A stretch of 64,000 nt of DNA, from positions 1,922,001 to 1,986,000 of the forward strand of contig RBKR01000003.1 in NCBI GenBank assembly GCA_004835665.1. The letters run 5' to 3'. The notes beneath the pieces are model-generated. The model made no database searches. It was not told the origin of the DNA and saw only the letters and a list, made by a program, of their open reading frames with translations. Position 1 is the first letter of the stretch. Every line of letters starts with the position of its first letter. Below are positions 55,082 through 64,000 of the stretch, piece by piece. Source of the stretch: Phoma sp. XZ068 (Eukaryota; Ascomycota; Dothideomycetes; Pleosporales; Didymellaceae). Both the position numbers and the translations under genes were made by a program.

Positions 55082-56436
55082 GATTGTAGTGGACGTGTGA
55101 TTGTCGACAAATTGAAAGGCGTACAGCAGGTCAGACTTCGGTCGGGTCGATCAGACGTGCTGTTTTAGTGAATGCATTTTCAACGATGGGGTGTGGCGTC
55201 ATATACAAGTTGCGGAGTTGGTCCCGGCGAGTGTGGGGCATCGCATGAAAGGGCCCAGATACATCTGATTTTGATAATAGCCAACCAAAAAATTGTCATC
55301 ATCTGTTCCATGGACCTTCTGTTTCGGCGTTGGTGTTGGAGATCATAGTTAGCATCGCCCAATTATGCTCCTCATCACGATGCCATTGTATGCGAAGCCA
55401 ACGGTTACCTCCACCCAAAATCTTCAATTCGTAGCCCTACCCATTACCTTGGTTCAATGTGGCAAGATGAAATGAGGCTGTCCGTAGGTAACGTACAGAA
55501 TAAAGAAACCATCATCCAGAAATCTTTGAATCTAGGACGGTTCGGCTTAGCACAGGAGACTGCGCAATCTGATCTGCACCGTATTCCCGCTATATTCCAA
55601 AGTCTCGAACTTGGTGGACTCCCAGAGACCATAGTAAACAATGTTCCCTTAGTGAAGGTGAATTCAATGCTACCAGACACGATGTTTCTCATGCCCTTCG
55701 CTTCAGTACCCTCGGATGTGGCGCCTTGCTCGGCCACATGTCGAGACTTCATCAAGTCACTTCGACAGCCGGAAATTTGAGATAGAGATGGCCAACATTA
55801 CCTCTTTTCAAGATTGCATGACATAACCTGAGCGCTGCAGTCCGTTCTCAAGGTACAACGGTCACCAACACTGCCATCGCTCCAAATATGGTTGTGTTTG
55901 ATACTTAAGGTGCGAACAAATAGAACTCAAGACGCGGTTCTGTAACCATGCATGAGTAGGTTCCGTGTTATCGCCTGCCTTCGAGCATCGCTGGCCCCAG
56001 AAGGAGGCGTGACCCAATGCAGCATCTTCCTGTCTTCAGCATGGTGTTATGACCCGCATTGTTTGTTGCAGGTCGCAGGTCGAGCTTACAGGTTTGACAA
56101 GACAAACTGCACCAGCCGCTTGCACTTCGCTTTACAATGGAGCCATTTTCTCAGAGACCAAGATCATACAGCTTATCAACCTCGCGAATTATGAGCATCT
56201 TAACTAACGCACTGTAAATACCTTGCAAGTGTAAAGGATCCACTCATTGGCGTAGCCAGTGATGCGCGTGCCGTAGGCTCGGTGTTTTCGAGCCTCGGCT
56301 CAGGAGCCTCGTGTGGGGTAAACATGTCGCATTAGGATCGCGACTAAGATGACCTCAATGTAATCCATTGATTTCTAGTTTTGCTTCCATCAAGTTGATT
56401 TCATCAACTTCGCAACTCAACCCAACCTTGCCCAAG
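55082..56436. other. 1.35-kb region without a supported gene
   Basis: Contains promoters of the GST on the left and the tandem GST on the right. A 107-codon frame (55457-55780, plus strand) and its antisense partner show no family. Short palindromic GAGCCTCG/CGAGGCTC-like words occur near 56275-56311. It may include decayed sequence. Confidence 0.45.
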
Positions 56437-58210
56437 ATGGCACCTGCAGAAAAACCTATACTGTTCCATTACCCCCAATCTATCTACTCTCACCGTGTGC
56501 TATGGTATCTATGGCTTCGAGGTCTCGAGTATGATGAATGTGTACGTGGAAAAATTGATCGAACACGGATTTTGTTTTTGTTGATGAGTGTAGATACAAC
56601 CACCAGTCATGCCGAGACCGGATCTAGCATCAATTGATGTAAATTACAGGCGTATGCCTATAATGGCCGTAGGAAAAGATATATACATCGATTCACGGCT
56701 GATTATCTCCAAACTTGAGTCTTTGTATCCCGACAGCACCTTGGCGGTAACAACAGCCGAACAGGCCGGATTGAGAAGGCTTCTGGAAAATTACAGCGAC
56801 AGCGGTCTCTTTAACAATGTCGTCAAACTCATGCCATACTGGTCTTCCCACAGCTTAGTGCAGAACAAGGCATTCCTTGATGACAGGCAAAAGTTGATGG
56901 GTGGGAGGCGCATGACGGCCGAGAGCATGCAAGCTGGCCGACCGGAGGGTCTGCAGAACATGCGCCAGGCGTTTGAGACAATGGAGAATACTTTTCTGGC
57001 AGATGGTAGGCAATGGATCTTAGGCACCCAAGGACCAACTGTCGCAGATATCGATGCGGTGTGGCCTTTCGAGTGGTTGATTGTGGATCGAGGGATGGAA
57101 GGATCGCTGCCTGAAGAACAGTTCGGCGAGAAGGTCTACCCAAAGACGCATGCGTGGGTCCAACGCTTTATGAGCGAAGTAAGAAGAGGGAAAGAGAGAA
57201 GTGTCAAGCCCACCGCCCTCGACGGTAAGACAATGGGCACACGGGTTGTGAATGCTACATCGTCCACCGAGCCGCTGACATTCGACCACAACGACCCCGT
57301 CGGAATCCAGGCTGGTGACACAGTCGAAGTCTACCCATCAGACTACGGCCAAGCGCATAAAGACCGCGGTACCCTAGTAGGCCTCACAGTATCAGAAGCT
57401 GTAATCCGCAACAGCAAAGGCCTGCACCTGCACTTCCCCCGATGGAATTTCCGTATCAAGAAAGTCGATCCTACTTCCATTGCACCATTACCCAAGAGCG
57501 CAAAGAAAGTCCCCAAGATGCGCCTCATCTACCACCCTTTCTCGCCATACACCCGCAAAGTGTTCATGCTAGCCCACGAACTCGGCCTTGCGGAGCACAT
57601 AACCCTCGAAAAAGTTGTCGTAGCACCCATCCCAATAAAAGGCTGGAGCGACAACAACGAGGATGTCGCGGTCTACAATCCAATGGGCAAGATACCGTGT
57701 CTGGTGACTGAAGATGTACCAACTGGGATCTTCGACTCGCGGATGATCTGCGAGTACTTGAGCGAGCTGGCGGGCGTGAAGGTGAAGAAAGATGCGAGGT
57801 ATTGGCAGATGAGGGCCCTGCATGCATCTGCAGATGGGATCATGGATGCGGCGGTGCTCATCACGTACGAAGTGCGAATCAGGAAAGAGCGTGAGCTGTA
57901 TTTCAAAGAATGGGTTGAGGGACAAAAGACAAAGATGCTGCGAGCCCTTGATCGTTTCGAGGCTGCGGCGAACGAAGGCGTACTGTCCGGACCGGGTAAT
58001 GGACCGGCGTCAGCCGATGAAGTTGCTGTGGCTGTTGCTACACATATGACAGAGAATATAGAGTTCCTGGCCATTCAGTGGCGGAAAGGAAGACCGAAGT
58101 TGCAGGAGTGGATGGAAAAGAAATGGGTAAAGAGGGCAAGTTTTGTGAAGACACCACCGACCAAGGACTGGGTCATCGAAAGCACTACGGAGAGCACTTC
58201 AAAGCTCTAG
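56437..58210 (+). CDS. Tandem glutathione S-transferase fusion protein
   Basis: Two exons give 573 aa (56437-56541, 56594-58210; intron 52 nt). Two GST modules sit in one reading frame. Module 1, residues about 8-230: ILFHYPQSIYSHRVLWYLWL, IQPPVMPRPDL made across the splice, RMPIMAVGKDIYIDSRLII, and a helical half with ADIDAVWPFEW. A linker of about 85 residues follows, including TFDHNDPVGIQAGDTVEVYPSDYG, which looks beta-rich. Module 2, about 318-560: RLIYHPFSPYTRKVFMLAHELGL, NPMGKIPCLVTED with cis-Pro, IFDSRMICEYL, then an alpha domain. Each module keeps the thioredoxin-fold pattern, so both could be active. The continuous second exon rules out two separate genes. Confidence 0.88.
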
Positions 58211-58302
58211 TATCTGGCAGCTGTACATATTTTGTATTCATCTCAAGTATGAAAAAGTTGTTGTATAAGGAAGTAAGGATACTCCACACTCCAAACGCGA
58301 GT

Positions 58303-59145
58303 TCACTCGGACTCTTCCTTGACACGATCACCAGCGCCCTGAAGCACCTCGACTTCCACCTTCGGGACTAAAGCCCGAACGCGACTTCGAATACCTGGCA
58401 TGATCTTTCTCCACCAGATCTCCTCTCCAGCCGTCAACGTCGTGATCACCACCGTACACGGACACATCTCCTTGTACCGAAAGCCATGCATGCCTCGGCA
58501 CAGAAATTCAATGTTCAGAAAGTCCTTCCCACGCATATGAATCTCCTCCTTAACCATAGAAAAAACCTGGTCCCTCTTGACCATGAGCTTCTCGTGTGGA
58601 TCCACCTCGTAGGTGTTAATGTCTCTCAAAGCCCAGGAATCAAGCACCTCAATGAAGGTGTACACTGTACAGTAATCCGCGACAAGAGCTTGACGGACGC
58701 TGACGATTGCCTTGTCGATGTTGACTCTGCTGCCATTTAACATGTCGACCAATACAACGAGCGTGTGGTGTGTCGTTATGCCTCGCTGTTGACCAACCAG
58801 AGTGTACGGTGCCCGGTAGGCGAAAAAGACGTCCTTGCACTCCACGCGATGGTGCATGAAGATGCTTCGAATATTCTTGATGATTGATTCAGGGTTGATC
58901 ACCCAGAGTTCCGCGCCCTTCCTTTCGGTTCGAAGTGGCAAGGGGGGTAGTCGAGGCCAGCCTGCTCGGTAGGGCAAGTTGCGGTCGTCGAGTTCGTCCA
59001 TGATCAGCTTTTCGGATAGGGAGAGGTATAGGCCATTGGGGTGAGGTAGTGTAGATAGATCTTTGGGTAGCTCACGGATGGGTGGTTCTTCGGATTCTAG
59101 AGCCTGGCTGTGACTGTCCAATTTCACCTCTTTGGTCTCGAGCAT
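58303..59145 (-). CDS. Uncharacterised fungal protein with in-frame upstream ORF
   Basis: Single exon, 280 aa, family unknown to me. A charged N-terminus is followed by a mixed alpha/beta region with conserved-looking blocks (LYLSLSEKLIMDELDDR, PYTLVGQQRGITTHHTLVVLVD, WALRDINTY, MRGKDFLNIEFL, GIRSRVRALVPKVEVEVL). No TM or signal peptide. Directly before its ATG is a TAG that ends an upstream frame in the same phase (59146-59232), so the original start may have been the upstream ATG. Convergent with the tandem GST gene, 92 bp apart. Confidence 0.72.
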   Translation of the reverse strand: MLETKEVKLDSHSQALESEEPPIRELPKDLSTLPHPNGLYLSLSEKLIMDELDDRNLPYRAGWPRLPPLPLRTERKGAELWVINPESIIKNIRSIFMHHRVECKDVFFAYRAPYTLVGQQRGITTHHTLVVLVDMLNGSRVNIDKAIVSVRQALVADYCTVYTFIEVLDSWALRDINTYEVDPHEKLMVKRDQVFSMVKEEIHMRGKDFLNIEFLCRGMHGFRYKEMCPCTVVITTLTAGEEIWWRKIMPGIRSRVRALVPKVEVEVLQGAGDRVKEESE

Positions 59146-59232
59146 CTATACATCACCAGTTCCCTTCATGGTTCGCTCCAGCGCCTCCCTTTTCTTGTGC
59201 TGGCGGTTTTTCTTTGATCCGCGTTTCGCCAT
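59146..59232 (-). CDS. 28-codon basic upstream ORF, in frame with the next gene
   Basis: ATG at 59232 followed by MAKRGSKKNRQHKKREALE and a short end, then TAG immediately followed by the ATG of the 280-aa gene, in the same frame. It is strongly basic, like a nuclear or nucleolar signal. No intron can remove the stop, as no suitable donor lies upstream in it. It is a uORF, a readthrough leader, or an N-terminus cut by a point change or sequence error. Confidence 0.5.
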   Translation of the reverse strand: MAKRGSKKNRQHKKREALERTMKGTGDV

Positions 59233-59830
59233 GTTTGTATGTTTGTTTTCTGAAGATTTAGTTTGATGCTGAGTAGGAAAGGAATGCATAGGATTTTATA
59301 TCTCATGATTAATCTACAGAGAATTTTGGATTAACATCTTTGGTTCAGGTTTGTTTCTGCGCCAATAGGCGATGAAGTGTCGATTACCTGGACCATATTT
59401 TGTCAACAATTGAAGTGGTAGCATGTCTGGCGAACTAAGGTATCGACTCTGCTCATAAAATTCATTCAGTTCACAGTGCAAAGATGTTCCGCTATTGCTG
59501 GAGCCTTGTTTGGCCGTGTACAGGGCGTTTCTGGCGGGCCTAGTAGCCAGTGCACAGTCGTGTATCGTTCTCACCACCGCCGGAGTGAATGACAAGAGCT
59601 TCCATGTTCGCTGTAACGATGAGCTGCTTGGCTAATCCAGAAAGACATCTGCCCAATGGAGAAGTCAAGGCCAAGGTGCAGCTGGACGCAGGGTACGCGC
59701 ACGGACACACCCGACCCGCCGGTCGACTGTCCGCGCAAGTCAGGCCGAAAGCCCCACCTCCCATCGAGCAGCCAACGCTTGCATTGCGCCGAACGCTTCT
59801 GCATACTACACAATTCACTACTCATTCACC
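59233..59830. promoter_or_regulatory. divergent intergenic region upstream of SNX3
   Basis: About 600 bp between divergent starts; promoters of both genes. No coding model seen. Confidence 0.45.
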
Positions 59831-60416
59831 ATGCAGTCCATACCAGATGCGCGCCAGCAGTCTTTTGAGGAGCTGTATGGGCCGCCCGAGAACTTCCTCG
59901 AGATCGAGGTATGCGCCCCTCCATGAACCCTCGGCAGCCTTGCTCACATGTCGCGTGCACAGGTTCGCAATCCTATGACACACGGTACATACGCACTCTG
60001 AATTGCGACAAAGGAGGCATAGATATTGACTATATGTCAGGCGTCGGCCGCGGCATGTACACAACCTACGAGATCGTAATGCGCACCAACATCCCCGCCT
60101 TCAAGCTGAAGTCGTCCTCGGTGCGCCGGCGCTACAACGAGTTCGAAGCCTTCAGAGACATCCTCGAGCGTGAGAGCGCGCGCGTTACGATACCACCACT
60201 GCCAGGCAAGGTCCTGACAAACCGTTTCTCAGACGACGTGATCGAACACAGGAGGGAGGGACTGCAAAGGTTCCTGCAGATAGTCGTTGGGCACCCGCTG
60301 CTCCAGACAGGGAGCAAGGTGTTGGCAGCGTTTGTACAGGGTGAGTGCTACTGATATAAGGAGAAAATTGGTAGCTGACAGCTACAGATCCAAACTGGGA
60401 CCGACATGCGTGGTGA
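59831..60416 (+). CDS. SNX3: Sorting nexin Snx3/Grd19
   Basis: PX-domain protein that binds PI3P and sorts cargo with retromer at endosomes. Four exons give 142 aa (59831-59908, 59963-59984, 60041-60340, 60388-60416). Exon 2 is only 22 nt. Nearly the whole protein is the PX domain: GMYTTYEIVMRTNIPAFKLK, SVRRRYNEFEAFRDILERES, VTIPPLPGKV, RFSDDVIEHRREGLQRFLQI and the family C-terminus DPNWDRHAW. The spliced exon 2 gives VRNPMTHGVGRG, matching the family. Length is right for Snx3 (about 140-160 aa). Confidence 0.96.
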
Positions 60417-60876
60417 TTGAGTTGGAGATATAAAGATAGACAATCAGCACTACCATGCTGCTGCACTATAGTGTCGGTAGCAACCTGGCCTAGGATTCTG
60501 GAGGAATTCTCAATGCATTGAGGCATTTACATGCGTTCAGGAGCGATATGGGCGTTTCGTGGATATCAAGGGAATGCAAGCAATTCATCGTATGATTTTT
60601 CCGACAGCGATTTGCTCACATATTGCTACACTACAACTACCCTTTGATGCTGTAGAGTTGTTTGCTTCAAGACACCATCTTCAACACTTCCCCACGTGGA
60701 GTTGAGACAGCCGCTAGACGGTCTCTGATATTGACATCATTCGCACCTTCCCCGTCCAGCGCTAGCGGGGTCCGAACGCAAAACTTTCTAAGCTACAACC
60801 CTGCACGACCTGCATTGCGACAGATTCAAACTTCACCTGTGTATATACGCGAAACTTATTCGATATATTTCACAAC
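60417..60876. other. intergenic, no gene seen
   Basis: 460 bp between SNX3 and the symporter gene on the same strand; symporter promoter. Confidence 0.5.
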
Positions 60877-63062
60877 ATGGGCGTGCCATCGCAGCCGGCG
60901 TCTAACGCCATCATCTACCTGACTCTAGGCGCATTCTTGTAAGTCAAGGTGGAGACATCGAGTCGTGCGACGTGGGTTCACTAGGCTAACCAGCGATCAG
61001 GGTTTTGGGATGCTTTATCGCATGGCGGTTGCGACACCAGTCGAAGACTGAGTGGCTGTCTAGCAATCGCACACAGAAGGGTCAGAATCTCAGCTATCAT
61101 GCGTCACTATCTTTGACGCTGCTACCGCACCCAGCATTTACGAACGATAGCTAATATATTGCAGGCGTACCGCTCGCTCTCAACTTCATCGCCTCGGGTG
61201 AGTGCATCCGTGCAACAGCGCGTCCAGCGTGAAGAGCAGCGGCAGTATCGATTCACTATCATCACATCACCTGACCGAGGTGCCTTCAACATTGATTGCT
61301 CGTTGAGCACAGTTCAGTCAAGTCTTCAGGTTCGTATTTGAGATCTCTCACAGAGGCTGTTCTCGTGACTGCTATCAAGCGGCGATGAGAACGGCCTTTG
61401 TGCGGCTACACTGCGGGCGCAGATCTGAGGCTACGACAAGCATTCCTAAGGAAAGCTTGTCGCTTGCCAAAGTGAAGCTGAGAAGTACCGTCAGAACTCG
61501 ATCAAGATAATACTTGCGTGAGGAACGTGCTGCCGCTACTCCCCCTAACCTCCCCCTCATTGTTACAAACAGCTAACCTAGGCTCTTCTACTGAATAGCG
61601 CTCGGCTCTGGTATTCTCTTTACCTACCCGCAAATCGCGACCATCGCTGGTGTCCAAGGTCTCCTGGTCTATGCCCTTTCTTCGGCACTTCCGCTCTTGA
61701 TCTTCGGCGCCCTTGGACCTATCATCCGCCGCAAATGCCCTGAAGGTTTCGTCCTAACAGAATGGACGCGCCAACGATATGGAGCCGTCGCAGGTCTCTT
61801 CCTGAGTGCCTGCACACTCATCACCATGTTCTTGTACATGGTCGCAGAGCTCTCCGCACTTCAGCAAATCGTCAACCTACTGACCGGACTCAACGGCCTA
61901 CCCGTAGTCATCGTGGAGTGCGCGATTACCACGATCTACACCTCCCTAGGCGGATTCAAGGTTTCCTTCGTAACAGACACCATCCAAGGTGTTATGGTTG
62001 TTGGACTCATCATCCTTGGCGTGATTGCAGTCGGCGTGAAGACAGACATCCAACGCCCTCTCATCGAGGAGTCCGGATACCTCAACTCCTCTCTGCTCGG
62101 ATGGCAGTTGGTGTACATCCTCCCCGTTGCTATCCTCACCAACGACTTCTTCCTCAGTGGATTCTGGATGCGCACTTTCGCCTCACGTACGGACAAAGAC
62201 CTCTGGATCGGCGTCTCTCTCGCTTCAGTCGGTGTCCTTATCATCCTGACTCTTGTCGGTGTCTCAGGTTTGCTGGCTGCATGGAGCGGCGCATGGGACA
62301 TGACGGATGAATCAACCGGGTCCCTATCCCTGTTCCTATTGCTCGCGCAGCTGCCCAACTGGGTCGTTGGCGTGGTGCTGGTCATGGTTATCTCCCTGTC
62401 GACCGCGGCATTCGACTCCTTCCAGAGTGCTATGATCTCTACTGGCTCGAACGACTTCTTTCGCAACAAGCTCAACATCTGGATTATCCGCGCGTGCGTG
62501 GTCGCGATCATCTTCCCTGTCGTGGTCGTCGCTCTCCGTAGCCCAGATATCCTGCAAATCTTCCTGATCAGCGATCTGGTCAGTGCCGCAGTTGTGCCAT
62601 GCCTGGTCATTGGCTTGAGCGAGAAATTCTACTGGTACCGCGGCTTCGACTTCGTCATCGGCGGCTTGGGAGGAATTTTCACCGTCTTCCTCTTCGGACT
62701 AGTCTACTACAACGGTGATTCTAGGCTAGCAGGTCGTCTTCTCCTCCTCGAAGGCGGACTTTATTCGAACGACTGGAGCGCATTCGGTAGGCTGACATCT
62801 CTCCACTTCATATATCTCAACACTAACGCGTACAGGCGCCTTCGTTGCCGCACCCTTCGGCGGTCTCCTCTGGGCTTTCGGCGCATGCGGTCTCCGTATC
62901 TCTGCTTTCTGGGTCTGGGCCAAGGTCAAGGGCCACCGCTTCACTGCGCTTGACCGCCCTATCCCCCGCCCGTTGTCTCGTCCTGGTGCGTTTGACGCCG
63001 ACGACAACAGCGCCGTGCTTGAGCATAGCGTCCAACCTGGCAAGAGCGGCAAGTTCTTCTAG
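60877..63062 (+). CDS. Sodium:solute symporter family protein (Dur3-like fold)
   Basis: A polytopic transporter of the SSS family; fungal members include the urea/polyamine transporter Dur3, but this one is shorter and its substrate unknown. Five exons give 529 aa (60877-60938, 61001-61080, 61165-61197, 61599-62786, 62836-63062). About 13 hydrophobic segments; FIASALGSGILFTYPQIATI holds the SSS helix-1 break, and TSLGGFKVSFVTDTIQGVMV is the diagnostic SSS segment. STAAFDSFQSAMISTGSNDFF is the TM8-like motif. The third intron (61198-61598) is 401 nt, eight times the local norm. Exon 3 is only 33 nt. Confidence 0.88.
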
Positions 63063-63513
63063 ATGGATCTAGATTTGTAGAGAGCGTGGAAGAGTGATGT
63101 TGAAAGAGGAAGTGCACATGTGCGCGACTGTAATGGAGATTTGCGAGAGGGTAGAGAAGAGGATGGATAGAATGGCAGAAAGAACGTGACAGCGAGTAAT
63201 CCTATGCCTTGTTGTATATATTAGATTGAAAAATGTGTCTTCCGCGACTTTCGTAATCATACTTCCTGTTGATGCATGATGCAGTTTAGTATGGAGTGTG
63301 GTGCATCAAATACGTTCGCGATCAATACTATCCAATATCTGAGGAAAGTGCCGCATTCTGCGGATGCATTCGCTACTTCTATATCCTCTCGAGATAGTAT
63401 GATACCACCACCATGGTTGGAGAGCATCCTCCACGAACTCTAGCGCTCAGTTGCTTGCGCCAGCTATGCTGTGCTTCCAAGCAACTGGCCTTTTCTTCAA
63501 CTTTCGCAGTCCC
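63063..63513. other. intergenic between convergent genes
   Basis: 451 bp of convergent 3' flanks; no gene seen. Confidence 0.5.
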
Positions 63514-64000
63514 TCAATCCCAGTCACTATCATCCCCATCCGCCTGCGCCATCGTCTTCCCCTGCCGTATCCCCGTCGTCTTCTCCCCCTCCTCCTCCTG
63601 CCCCGGTCTACGACTCAACCTCGAATCCCCCACCTTCACCGCCCCCAACTCAACCAGCACTTTCTCCCAATCCTCGGCCTTGGTACGCGGCCCATTTATC
63701 TCCTTCAGCGTAACAATCTGCTTCTTGATATCGCCGTCGCGGTACACCAGCACCGTCGGCGTGTTGCGGTCGGGGTACCCCTCTATGCACAAGTCGGCGC
63801 GCATCTGGCAAAACTTGACGTCGCCGAATTTCTGCGCGAGGATGGTCCACGACTCCATTGCGACGCGGGACTCGGTGTTTGTGCCAGTGGAGGAGGTCAG
63901 GAGCACGAAGATGTGGGCTTTGTGGCTGGCTTCGGTGACGTCGCGGCTATAGTCTGGTTTTTGCAGGTGGTAGACTTGGTTGTAGATGGAGGCGGATGTG
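63514..64000 (-). CDS. PLP2: Phosducin-like protein Plp2 (PDCL3), C-terminal part
   Basis: Plp2 is a thioredoxin-fold co-chaperone of the CCT chaperonin for actin and tubulin folding. The window holds the last ~162 codons; the frame stays open to the right edge, so the start is outside. Visible are VYHLQKPDYSRDVTEASHK, HIFVLLTSS, LAQKFGDVKFCQMRADLCIE and YPDRNTPTVLVYRDGDIKKQ. The PDRN-PT block is diagnostic of the PDCL2/PDCL3 group. The C-terminal tail is acidic and ends DDSDWD. Confidence 0.92.
   Translation of the reverse strand, partial: TSASIYNQVYHLQKPDYSRDVTEASHKAHIFVLLTSSTGTNTESRVAMESWTILAQKFGDVKFCQMRADLCIEGYPDRNTPTVLVYRDGDIKKQIVTLKEINGPRTKAEDWEKVLVELGAVKVGDSRLSRRPGQEEEGEKTTGIRQGKTMAQADGDDSDWD

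Noticed and set aside
55444..55780. Overlapping 103- and 107-codon frames on both strands
   Set aside because: Neither strand shows a family or gene context; chance openness cannot be excluded.

Overview
The window looks like nuclear DNA of a filamentous ascomycete (Pezizomycotina; a Dothideomycete is my best guess, which I cannot prove from sequence alone). The reasons are gene density of about one gene per 2 kb on both strands, many short GT-AG introns of 43-60 nt with CTAAC/CTGAC-type branch sites, and a gene set of fungal families (Mag2, Ubp3, Yju3, Cms1, cutinase, fungal rhodopsin-like protein, fructosamine kinase, Rac with a CTIL tail). I built 33 protein-coding models by joining exons. 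Every complete spliced model gives a total length divisible by three. I saw no rRNA, tRNA, CRISPR array or intact transposon.

Left part (1-17 kb). The 5' end of ATP sulfurylase (MET3) runs off the left edge and sits next to PAPS reductase (MET16), so two steps of sulfate assimilation are neighbours. Then come a UFL1-type UFM1 E3 ligase, mitochondrial ribosomal protein uS14m, an Arb2-domain protein, a fungal four-TM membrane protein, an OXNAD1-like flavin reductase, monoacylglycerol lipase, an Mmt-type mitochondrial metal transporter and xylulokinase.

Middle part (17-38.5 kb). A PfkB sugar kinase lies tail-to-tail with xylulokinase. A divergent pair follows: the RING E3 ligase Mag2/RNF10 and the deubiquitinase Ubp3/USP10. 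In other species these two act in opposite directions on 40S ribosomal proteins. Next are a dienelactone hydrolase, a seven-TM rhodopsin-like protein, an amino-acid/choline permease, a twin-CX9C mitochondrial protein, Rac GTPase, Cms1 (with a minisatellite that starts at its stop codon), CENP-T and Shy1/Surf1.

Right part (38.5-64 kb). This holds Vma22, an atypical kinase, a SPOUT RNA methyltransferase, a SelK-like small membrane protein, a quinone oxidoreductase, an ankyrin gene remnant, a SAP/2EXR-like protein, fructosamine kinase and a cutinase with a Gly/Ser spacer. A detoxification-like stretch follows (flavin monooxygenase, Gtt1-like GST, tandem-GST fusion), then an uncharacterised protein with an in-frame upstream ORF, sorting nexin Snx3, a sodium:solute-type symporter, and the 3' part of phosducin-like Plp2 at the right edge.

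The strongest leads are the Mag2-Ubp3 head-to-head pair, a UFL1 homologue in an ascomycete, the tandem GST fusion, the stop-codon minisatellite of CMS1, and the stop codon that separates a basic N-terminal peptide from the uncharacterised ORF at 58.3-59.2 kb.
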